Shown here: piece after piece, positions 1 to 11,000 of the stretch
How positions within the stretch are numbered: position 1 is the first letter of the stretch
Layout: the number at the start of each line of letters is the position of its first letter
Assembly: GCA_009869945.1 (NCBI GenBank)
Contig: WIXG01000170.1
Location: 62,001-126,000, forward strand
Length of the DNA: 64,000 nucleotides
Direction: 5' to 3'
From: Mesaphorura yosii
Lineage: Eukaryota; Arthropoda; Collembola; Poduromorpha; Tullbergiidae
The notes under the pieces: generated by a model
Told to the model about the DNA's origin: nothing
Seen by the model: the letters and a program-made list of their open reading frames with translations, nothing else
The model's database searches: none
Position numbers and translations under genes: made by a program

Positions 1-2633
1 GGACGCGAATTCGGTCAGTGTAACTGTATCGAGACGAAGGTCAACGCAATTTGCAATGCATAATTCAATTTTAGGCTTGCCAAGCAAGTAAGCATGAATG
101 GACGGTCGAATTAATTATTAAAACTTTAATTTGCACCCACGTCGACGTGCTTTGAGTGCTAACATGCGGGTTACTCGTTGCTGGTGCCCAGATTACACGC
201 TACATGCTACGATTAAGAATTTATTTCGGACTACAACCACAATGCTCGGCTTTTGCTTAATTAAACCGTGAACGCGGTCGAGTCATACAAATAACGAGTG
301 CCAAGTTCAAGCTCAAGCTTACCTCAGTCTCGTCCGCAAATTGACATTTGCTCACTCCGCAGATTGCAAGCGCAAATTTCAGTGCTGATCCACATTAAGT
401 AGTCTCGATCTCCATCGAGCGTTGAGCACAATAATTTAGTCCATTGCACAAATCAACTGCAACTCTTGTAGGATTTACGAGTGCTAATACTAAGCAATTA
501 AATCACCGTAAAAAATTCACGTGTAAAAGCATAAATATGGCAGTTAAATTGTCAATTTGCAAGTAAAACGTCAGCTTCTATCGGCGGCACGCAAACGCAC
601 GTGCACGGCCACGACTTGGGCTTCGGTCCGCGTATTTATGTTTAGTTTTTCGCACATTGAACTCGAGATTAACCTTGAAGCGGAATTGCAGATGAATTCA
701 GTCGCGTTGCGCTCAGGCACTCAGTCCGCAAATTAAGAATTGTTTCTTGCAATCAGCACTTCACTTTCACGGGTTGACATGCCCGTCTTAGAATTTCTAA
801 ATTTAGAATCAGAGTCCAGGAACTGAGTCGAGTTGGAACTCTTTGGAGTGAATGACTCACGGTCGTAATTCAGTCGATGATCGCGAGTGCACTGCGGATG
901 GTCGAGTTTAGGACTGAGCACATCCGAGCACAAAGAGCAGCCGTCCGAGTTCTGTGCTGGCAGTGAGAAGATGGCGGAAGCCCGACCGACAGAGAAAAGT
1001 CTGTATTATTATTATAAAATGTTTAAAAAAGTTGGGCCATCCGCTCTTCCTTTCCTTTCTGCCTTTCCTTCTCCAGTAAGCAGTATTTAACTGCACTCAC
1101 CAAGCAGAACAGAGCAGAGTTTTGGATCTTGGGTCTCGGCAAAGATGAACCAAACCAAACTTCAACTCACTTCGTTCCCGTTCTCGTACTCGAGTATCGA
1201 GTTTGGGTTTGGGGTTTTTAGGAATTCCGTTCGCCTTCAACTCGCGGCAGTGTAGCGTTGGGTCGTCGGTCGTATTTTTAGTGTTACGGCACCTGCACGG
1301 CTGCACTGTGATGGAGCAGGCAGGGGTTTGGATTTGGGTTCGCTGCTTGGCTCGGCACGAAATTGTTGCTCTCGGTCGCACGACTGCCTAAGCTCCGTGT
1401 TTGAGTTGGTGAGGCCCGTTCAAAACAACTGGCAGGCAGGCAGGCATGGTCTGGTCTGGCTTCTGGCACTCATGAAAGTTGTATCTTGCACAGGCCAAGC
1501 CATACAAAGTATTTGCTTGGGGAAGATGCACTCGGTCGGACGGTCGGTCGGGTTGTGCAATGCAACAATGTTTCAGGAACGATCATCATCACGATCACAT
1601 CAGAGCGATGTACGGGCAAAAAGATGATGCATTTTGAAAGACTACCAAAGCTCAATTCATTTCGCGTACGCACTTGTGAGGTTGGGGTGCCCAGTCATAG
1701 TCGTGCAGCGCAAAGGTGCGTGTGTGCCTACACGCACAAATGGCAGGCATTCGCCTGATGCTGGGGCGCTTTCACGGACGGAGAAATAATCATCATATGG
1801 CATGAAATCATCGCGACATCATAAAAGAGATTGGTTTCGATCCGCCGCATACATACGACGGCGAGGAAAAGCCCTTTTGATTCGGTCGGTCGTGACAATT
1901 TTTCATGCATGTGTTCATCTTAACGTGTTAAATGTCCCGGACCTCGATGAGTGCAGATGAAAGTGTGAACAAACCGCAGCGCCGATGACAATGGACTGAA
2001 TTTAATTAGTCAATGGATCATAATTTGCATAATGCACAGCTTTCAGTGTGCGGCTCGGTGGCAATTCGATACGCGACCGCGCTTTCATTCGCCTTCGTGC
2101 GATGGAGGCATGTTACAATTTTTGATGATTCATTTTACAACGCGAATGAGATCATGCACGCACTCACAAAGACCACTCCATAAATCCTACCATGGCTCAA
2201 CCGCATCTGAGCCATGCTCATCTGCGATGCCAGTATGAATCTATAAATTGTCCACCGTAAATCTCTGGCCTGGCCTGGCGTAATCGTGTAATGAGTCAGC
2301 ACGCGAGAAGGCTAAAATCGACGAATTTTGAAGTTTTATCAATTCATTGTCAACTCTTTAATTGAACATTGCACCAAAGTGAATGAATTCACATAAAAAA
2401 TCTAAAACTTTATGTCTACAAAGTACGAAATCTCTTGCATTGCATTGGAATATTGCTCATAGCCCTTCTATTGCTCACGCTACGCTTTCTTCTAAAAGAG
2501 TAAATCTAAAATTCTACTACTATACTACTTTTTTGTATGGTCAAAAGTTTGTTCTTAGATTGAATGTTCGTTGAAGTACGTTATTATGGCACGGCTTGAA
2601 GGCGATGCGACAAGGCACGGCACAGACGGCGAC
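1..2633. other. non-coding left flank, no gene recognised
   Basis: No open stretch here joins to another through phase-compatible splice sites, and the short open frames lack coding-like third-position bias. The sequence carries simple-sequence patches, for example CAGG units near 1433-1446 and CGGT/CGGTCG units near 1535-1552. It lies downstream of the minus-strand gene ending at 2634 and probably includes that gene's 3'UTR. No convincing AATAAA was found for it. Confidence 0.5.
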
Positions 2634-3813
2634 TTATTCAGCTCCCTCGGCACCGGCGTTGGCTTCGCCCTGGCCCTGACCATCACCAGCATTCCCATTG
2701 CCATTCCCGTCGCCGTCGCCATCTCCACCTGCAGCTCTCTTCGGTGGAGGCGATGCGAAGTCACCATCATCGTGAGCAGCAGCCTCAGTCCCCTCACGAC
2801 GTGCAGCCAAGAGAGCCTTCATGCATTCGATTTCAAAAGCAGTCACCTCACGCTCACGTTCACCCCGGGGCTCCTGCACGGCCTCGGGCACGCCGATGTC
2901 TTCGGTGCCAACATCGATCTCGTCCCCCACCTCCTCCTTATCAGCTTCCAACAGCTTCTCCGCTGCGGCGATCTCCAAATCCATGTCCACCTCTACGTTC
3001 AGGGAGAGAGCCCTCTCCCCTCCGTCATTGTCTTCTGCTCCTGTTGGTGCTGGTACTTCTGCTATGCTAGTGGTTCCATCCTCAGTTTGCGGGGTCTCCC
3101 CCACGTCGGAGTCCTCGACATACACCAAAGACTTTGCCTTCCTCCTACGTGGCTTGCGCACAGTTGGACTGTACGGCGGTGATATAACTTTGACGCTGCC
3201 AAGAATGTACCGGTAAAAAACGTACCAGAACCCGAAATTAGATTGCGCGTAGATGAATATTTGGCATTGTATTAATAACTTGTGGATTTAAACCTCGCAT
3301 TATTTAAAATAAACGAAATTGGTGTGCAAAATTAAAGCTTAATTAAACAAAACGGTATAAAATCTGGAGAATGCGTCCCATAAATATATAATGCAAATTA
3401 ATTATGTAATTATTATATTAATTTAATTTTAGAGCATGCATGCTATCCCGCCTTCGAATTCGGGGCAATTATCGCATTATCCCGTTATTTAGCAATTTGC
3501 ACTTTGTAGCAGGGACTTACGAATCGTCACTGGCGTATCCTTTAGCCTTCTCCTCCTCCTTGGTTGTCTCCTTGGCCTCAGTCTTCTTCACCGCCGCCGC
3601 TTGTTGCTCCTCCGGCGTAGTCGATGGCGGCGGACGCGGTGGCGACGGCGGTTGCTCCCCAGAAGCCACCACTGGCACCGGGACCATGATAGACCCGTCC
3701 AACAAGTATTGGGGATCGATGTACATCAGGATTTGCTCCTGCCCCTCCTCCCCGCCCTGGCCGGCGGTCTCGGCCTCACGCTGCTGCTCCATATTCGACT
3801 TATTGTCACTCAT
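2634..3813 (-). CDS. acidic, intrinsically disordered 284-aa protein (two exons)
   Basis: Function is not recognised. Exon 1 is 3813-3521 and exon 2 is 3195-2634. The donor is GTAAGT after a split Ser codon, the acceptor is TTGGCAG, and the phases agree (855 nt, 284 aa, stop TAA). The N-terminal third is Glu/Gln/Pro-rich, with a PPSPPRPPPS stretch near residues 55-65. A basic cluster RKPRRRK just after the exon junction and a second PPPKRA look like nuclear localisation signals. The middle is a helical acidic segment and the tail is a Gly-Asp/Gly-Asn dipeptide run ending in GAEGAE. There is no signal peptide or TM segment. A nuclear disordered protein is inferred from the basic clusters only. 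The next gene upstream is on the same strand about 0.8 kb away. Confidence 0.7.
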
Positions 3814-4615
3814 TTCGACAACAAATCCACAAATCTACAGCCAAAGCAGTTCAGTACGCAACGAAAATAAATTTCTTTAAGTAAAGCGTTGTCGCCTGAA
3901 ATGTATTTGTGGAATGACTCGCGGCCAACTCCCAAATTCGCACGTTGGTTGCGTTCTGCGAACAACACACGCGAATACAAATGCAAAATGTGTAGCAAAG
4001 GCAAAGGCAAAGTACCAAGAGATAAGTACCAAGAAAAGTAGTTGTTATTCTAGAAACTGGCGACGTGTCGCCTCGCATTGATTGTGCGGAGCCATTAAAA
4101 TTTTGCACAATGAATGAAGTCGTAAACTATTTCTCGGATGTCGCTTTTGAACCGTCGCTTGTCGCATGTTTTTGTCTTTGTGCACAGCAGCCGAAGCCAG
4201 CCAGCAAAGCGGCCGACGGTTTTTATTTTACTACACCATTCTATGGTCAGGTGCAGTGAATGTGATGGGCCGAGACAAAGCAGAAGGGAGTCAGCTCAAC
4301 AACTCATGCAAAAGACAACACCATGCCATCTCAGCCAAGAACATGAGTTAGGGAGCAACTCGACTGCAGTTTTACACCCGTCCGCCAGGTGCCAGTTGAA
4401 TGACTCGCGAGGAAAGACCCAACAAGACAAATACACAAATATAAAATTGAAATAATGAATGGATGGATGGTGGATGGTACTTCTCACAATTTCCAACCAA
4501 CGCCACCGCAGATTTATTAAAATCTCAACGAAATAACGAGGCAATAGTACAGATATGTTCTTCAAATAATGAATGAAGTGCGTCGTCCAAATTTGGATAA
4601 CGAAGCTAAGCTGAG
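3814..4615. other. intergenic, 5' flank of the 284-aa gene and 3'UTR of the next minus gene
   Basis: An 800-bp gap between two same-strand genes. It holds an AATAAA on the minus strand (4518-4513) serving the upstream 119-aa gene and a short TGGA tandem patch near 4460-4478. Several open frames of 60-105 codons show no coding bias. Nothing else was recognised. Confidence 0.5.
4513..4518 (-). terminator. polyadenylation signal AATAAA (119-aa secreted protein gene)
   Basis: TTTATT on the plus strand reads AATAAA on the minus strand, about 100 nt after the TAG stop at 4616-4618. Confidence 0.5.
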
Positions 4616-5060
4616 CTAGTTATTGATCCACTCGAAGAAGTCGTCTTCTGCGCTCTCCTCAGGGAAGACAGGCGCTTCATAGTCCTCTCCGGTGAATGTA
4701 TCAGTTTCGCGCTTGCTTGGCTGCTCCTCCGCTTCGGCCGGCGCTTGCTCGTCAGTGGCCTGTGGCTCGGCTGCGCCACCAGTCTCGTCCGCCGGTGCTC
4801 CGTCTTCCGGGTTGTCCGATTCGGGCTCCTTGGGTGCAGGCTCAGGCTGGGGCTCTGGTGCTGGTTCAGGCTCGGCCACGGGCCCCGGCTCGTCTTCCGC
4901 TTTGCAGCCTGCAATAGACAATACAAAGAAAAAAGAATGAACGCCATGGTATCTGGTATTAGGTGATATGAGCAGCTGATAAGCAACTCCCACCGTTGTT
5001 GGAGACGAAGACCGCCGAGGCAAGGACAGTAACAAGCAACAGTTTGATCAGGAGCTTCAT
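4616..5060 (-). CDS. small secreted acidic Pro/Glu-rich protein, 119 aa
   Basis: Exon 1 is 5060-4994 and encodes a clear signal peptide (MKLLIKLLLVTVLASAVFVS). The intron starts GTGGGAG and ends TTGCAG, splitting a Gly codon, and exon 2 is 4908-4616. Phases agree (360 nt). The mature chain has one Cys immediately after the junction, then a low-complexity EPEPAPEPQPEPAP segment, then an Asp/Glu/Ala-rich part with almost no hydrophobic residues. It ends in a hydrophobic acidic tail, DDFFEWINN. No catalytic domain is seen. This composition resembles extracellular disordered proteins such as cuticle, gland or mineral-associated proteins, but no family is recognised and the role is unknown. Confidence 0.75.
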
Positions 5061-8000
5061 CTTGGATGTGATCGCCGTTTGTTTCCTCCTTCAAGTTTCA
5101 AGTTTTCAAGCTTAAGCTTCTTGCTTCTCTTCTCCAGGCAAATTGAGTTGAGACCGGGACTTGCGGAGCGCCTTTAAGTACCCGTTTGGAACCAGGAAGT
5201 GCGATCGGGGTTGAGTGAACCAGGAAGTCTACGGCTGAGTTCAGCGACCAGCTCCAAGAATTCAGGAGCAGGGTCGGATGACTCACCGAGTTTGGAGAAT
5301 TGCTTGTGACCTATCAAACTTGAGTCAGTGGGCAATTCGAGACTCGACAGCGGCCAAAGGAAGGCGAGTGCTACGAACTCGCCCACGGCTGATGACTCGA
5401 TGACGAATGAGCCCCTCCCAGGAATCGGCCGCGGCCGATCGAGTTCAAAAAGCAATGACCCAGGAAGTTGTAAACTCGAGCGAGACCGATTACTAGGTCG
5501 AAGTCCAACGACCAGGCTTGAAATTTAGTGAGGAGTCAACAGAGGCACGTTTTTTCCGTCAGCGTGTCTCGACAGTAGCGAACTGAAATGACCCAGCTGG
5601 CGGGCGGGCATGGCGACGGTGACCGGGCAGGCAGGTGACGCGACTTCCGTTTATTTGTTTTCTCTTTTCTCGTTTCGGGTCGACTGCTGCGAGACCAGAA
5701 ACGCAGTTCCTTTGTGGAACTCGAGATTTCTCGACTTTCCAATTAGAGAAAGCGGCAGAGCGCGCATTTTCATGACGACGTATCTTCTCTCATGCTCACG
5801 CTAATTACCTGTAGCGCAGCTCAGTAGAGCAAGAGCAAAACAAACGAGAGTCAAGCTCACGCCAGGCCACGCCATGCACAAGGCGAATGACAATGGCAAG
5901 AAGTGGAATTTTCCGCGTATTGTTTTTTTGCAAGTACGCGTCCCTGTTAATTAGTCAATAGCGTCAGGAATTACGCAACAGGTTTTAACACGTGACTTGG
6001 TTCGTTCGGCTGGGATGAAATTTCAATCTCGGTCGCCGTCCGAAGTTTTTCCGTTTGGTTTTTTCGTTTCCGTCTTTCATAATTGTAAATTCCATGTTGC
6101 AAAAGTTTTGACTTTAGTGTCTCCCCCATGGGGGCTTCCCATTGTTCTCGCTCCGACGCTAATTAAGTGGAAAATTACGCAACGGTGGTTGCCGTGGTCA
6201 CGTTGAAAACCGTGCATTTAGGAAATATGCGGATACGGCGCACATTTGAGGACCAAATTTACCCGGTTTGGGTCCGAAGTTTGCTTGCATGTCGACCCAG
6301 CAAAACTTCATTTAAAGAGTAGGATTATGTACGTATTTATTTATACAAAGTCTTTTCGTCCTCTCTCTCGCTTGTGACAGTTTATCCCAAAAGAAGAAAT
6401 TGTATCATGCAACTTATCGTTCGTCTCTTTTCTTCGTGCAACAAAACTGCTGCTTGAAAATCAACATCTGCTCATCTGCGCCGTGGAGCTTTTTGTTGGT
6501 CTATTTATTGCTGTTTTCCTTGTCAAGTGTCCGTATGTTGACCACATGGACACGGATGGACGGGCCAATATGAATAGACTCCGAAAGAAGACGCAGATGA
6601 TATCTTCCCGGTCTCCGGGAATTGAGCGAGCAATATTGCACGGCCTGGGTCTTGTCACGTATGCAAAAATAAACCACTTTAATACGCGATTGCGACTCGC
6701 CCGCCAGCCTTCCATTTCCATTAAGCTCTTACTTACTTTTGCTTTCTCGGTACATAAGGGAAGCATAAACGAGCGTAGCAGCAACGTCGAAGCGCTTCGT
6801 CGTCATGGGAGCGAGAATCTGAGTTCAGCTCGGCTCAGATCTCCTGTTCGGAGACAGCAGACGATGCTTTAACGCTTACTCTCCCGAGAGTAAAACAATT
6901 ACTGTCGCACTTTGCGCTGTCACATGAGCGCATTGATGTAAGTTTTTGTACGCCAATCAATCGGGATGGGAAGATTTCACCTGACGCACAGCGCAACGAA
7001 ACGTGCTTTGGTATCAGGTTTCATTCGACTTGTTTATTCCCTCAATCTCAATCCCTGTGATTGGAAAAATTACGGAAACCTTTGACATTTCGCGAGTCTC
7101 GCGACGCACTGCACGAAATCACGAGAGAAGATCACAGAGCAAGCAGAGTGGATGGCGAAAGATCCTCCGTAAAACTTCCTCTCGTCGCGACTCGCAAAAG
7201 ACGTAAACAATAAACTCATTAACGATCCCATGCATAAATTTATAATTTGTACTCATTAAGGACGTAATTTAATTTGTAACGCAAGGAAGAAGACAGACAA
7301 CGTCTGAATCTTAATCTACAGGCTTAATGTAAGCTCGAACTTAATCTCTTCCACGGAAAAATCCATCCCACATGAACCAAATATCGAACAATGCGAAACG
7401 ACTCTATACTTTGCAATTTGCGAATTGTCGTTTGTCATTTGCTAAAGTTACATTTATGTTGCTACAGTTTCGGGATTCTATTTCCATTTCATGCGTTCAT
7501 TGATTAGACGGGGGCAACCCGAGATTCGCAAACACATATGCGTTCTCACTAATCTTGCAAGAGCGAGAGCTGAGTGAACTTTGACTCGGGTGTCTGAGCT
7601 AAGCCTATTTTATTGCTCACAGTTTCCCGGAACTCGTGATTCGTAATCATAGTCACAGCCACTACTGCGATACGTAAAGTAATAAAATTCTTAATGGGCA
7701 TGGCAAACCAGCTATTTTTACACGTACAAAGCAGGTCGGTGACGACAGAGTTCATGTGGGTCAAATCACGAAGGCCGAGTCGCTGACTTTTTGTAATCAG
7801 ACACCTGCAACCTCAAAAACATCACAGAATTCGCCTTTAAAGCCGTGGCAAATTGAATTTTCCTCGTTTCTAATATTTAATCCCTTGCTTGGTCATCGGA
7901 CCCTTAAGCCTTGATTTTAAATTAGCGGCTCGGGTTACCAAGTAAAAAGGCAAAGCGAGAGCGACAGGCGATATGCTTCGATTGGCGACTTTCGGTTGAG

Positions 8001-11000
8001 GCACGTCGGGCGCGTTTCCCACGGCAAAGAAATGTCATCTCGCAGATGAAGACGAATTAACGAATGTTTTGATTTTCGGGCCTCCTACGTCTCGCAGAGC
8101 AGTCCATCACGAGTCTAAATTCAACAACAAACCACAATTGGCTTTGTAAAAACAGTTAATCTCGTAATGGCGAACCATTTCGCTCAGAGCAGCTCGCTTC
8201 TTTTGAGATTGATTGCCTTCCTGAATAATTTCTGCTCAAATCAAGACTGACAGGGACAGCCAACACAAACCATTACAGGAAACGCACGCCGGATTGCCTG
8301 CCGGCATTAACGAAGGAGAAAAATGGAGACGTTAATTCGATTCTGATTCCAATAATATTGATACGGACACGGGAGAGGCAAATGACTCTTCATACTCCAG
8401 TCTCTCCCTCCTGCCTTACGTCGGTCTGAATTCCAGTGAGCACTGAGCACTGAGCTACGATAATGACAAATGAGGCAGCATTTTATTTCCAGTGCAGGAG
8501 CTCCACTCAACCGAGAAAAGAATCTCTCCTTGATTTCGTATTTCGTAACTCGTCCTTCCCCTCGCCCTGCCTGCGTCTTCGCGTCTTTGCTCTTTCAAAT
8601 CTGAGTCGCGTCTGAGAAAAATGACTTTCAAAATCCGATCCATGCGTCTTAATTCCTTTCATGGGGCATAAAGCACGGCGGAGAATCGTCCAGATTGATC
8701 CGGGCGAGGCTGATCGCTGGGCTGTTGGGGACTAAATTAAGACGTGTTATTTGAGATCGCACTCGCCTAAGCACGGAAGCAGACACAATTAATCTCGAGC
8801 CCACGTAAACAGAATTCAAAGCCGGGGTTCGTGTTCCGGCAAAGGAAACTGATCCGTGTCTCGTTGCTCGGCAATGCAAGCTCCGGCTGCTTATTAAATT
8901 AAAATGAGCCACTGCGCTCCGCACAATGTCGATAATTAAAGCCCGAGGACAACGCGCCCTGTCGTTTCATTTTTCCATTTAAATCGATAATTACGGCCCG
9001 CACTCGGGAAAAGAAGTGCAGGTACAAATTGGGGGTTAACGATTCCCGATTCTTGAGCTTCTTTTATCCAGCCTCGAGTCGATTTCCAAGAAGTTCCCAT
9101 TTTTATCAAATCTCAGCGACGACGACGCGCAGTAAAATGACAAAATCATTTCAATAGCGATGACTTTCATCAAAATTTTGATTCGCAAAAAAGCACAGGC
9201 CATGTGAATGAAAGAAATGTGGACCTTTAAGCCTTCTTCACGCTGCTTAAAAGCCTCTCTGCAATGCGCTGCGTGGCAGGGTTCCGAGAATCGCTCGCAT
9301 TGTCGTTTTTTGCCACTTGGACGTTATTTGTAGTGTAGCGTGTAATGGATGTTTATCTGCAAGCAGTCGGACGGATTTGGGCTTTGTGCACGTACGTGAA
9401 TTGTGAATGAATTCGAATTAGAAGCCCATTCTTAAACACACACACGCTTTGTGCCGAAATTATCCCACGAAAAGCAGCCAGAAATTGAATTAGTGAACCT
9501 TTCCTTCGTCTCGCTTCCACGCAAAATGTAATTCTAAATGCGGGAGCCAAATGCCACGCCACACCAGCCAAAGAATGACAAGCAGAATCCGCAGCCATGA
9601 TTTGTCAATTATGAGTCGCGAGTCATCTTTCCAAGAAAGAGAGATCAAATCACGGCTACAAATCAGCAAAAACTCGCGGTAATTCAGTGGGAAGTTCAAA
9701 ATTCAACCAATCCGAGTTCGACGCAGTTAGCAATTTCCGATTGGCAAAATTCTGTGGTGCAAGCGAGTCTGCCTTTTGGAGCCGCAACGAAATTAAATTG
9801 CGAGAAGAGACAATTTAAGAGTAATGATTTCGCTGAATGCAGGAGCTCGCACTGAGTAATGGAATACAGAGATGAAAGCGTCGAGTGTGTGGAATCTCAT
9901 TTTGTCTCGTGAGATCCAATATTGCCTTCGCTCTTTGTCTCCGTCCTTCCTTTATTCCTTCTTCACTTTCCTGAGCTGTGCTACTGCGTCTGCCTTTGCT
10001 CTACTTTTTGCAGAATCATTTCTATTTACTTGGAATCTGACTGGTTGACTGGCTGACTGCATGCATGTGTGTTTTGTATTTTGCATTTTGTATCATGCAT
10101 TTGTATTTGTAAGTGTGTAATTTAATATTTAAACAAATTGCTTGCTTGATGTTGCTGTCTCTCTGCGTCCATTCACGTACGGCACGACACGACAAATCGT
10201 TAGCCACTGTCAACCGTCGTCGTACTCGTTGATTGTGCTTCTGGGTAAATAGTAAATAGCTTGATTGAATAATGATACAGGACGGAGCAGAGAAACCCAC
10301 TTGGGAAAGAAAACGGAAATCTCGGCTTCCTTTTCGCGAGCGAAGCCTGGGCCCGGCAGCAGCAGCGGCAGCGTGGGCGAGAGCATCGCCAAACTAAAGA
10401 TGCTACACGCCAATTTGACCGCTTGGCAGTGATAAGCCGGAGATAAGCGCCGTGGGAATATTTTGCGACACTTTGAAATGGAAAGGAAGACGCGAATGTG
10501 AATGTGACTGCGATGCTCCGCTGCATTGACGACGATTTACGATGTGAACACAATTATGCGTCGATATAGGCTTGCGCATGTAAAAAGATAAGCAAGGAGA
10601 TTTCAAGCCAAGCCCAGCCTCGCCAAGTGTTGATCTCTCGTTTAAGCTTTATACGCTGTATTTATGCTTGTCGGAATTCTGGGAAGAGAAATGTTTATCT
10701 TTCTTATCTCGGGCCGTGACTGCTTACATTTGTGGGTGGATAATTGCTCTTGTGTGCACGATGCGATACGATGCACCAACGCAACGGCAACTGCTTAACG
10801 CAGCGTGATTGAATGGTCAACGACATTGCACGCCTTATGCTTGTAATTGTTGCAAGAATAATAACAATAATATTTTCATTTCTGAAGCATAAACACCTCA
10901 ACATCACATCTTCGCTTTGTGGAAGATTAAAAATGACAATGTGAATAATTTTTTTGTCTGGCCGCGTCGCACAGCGAAATGTCAATACAGAAGCCAAAAC

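Noticed and set aside
2571..3182. 203-codon plus-strand frame
   Set aside because: Antisense of exon 2 of the 284-aa gene, whose minus-strand frame splices cleanly to exon 1.
5812..5870. tRNA-like A-box (TAGCGCAGCTCAGTAGAGC)
   Set aside because: No acceptor stem and no acceptable B-box follows at the right distance, and the anticodon arm cannot be folded; probably coincidence or a very decayed tRNA-derived element.
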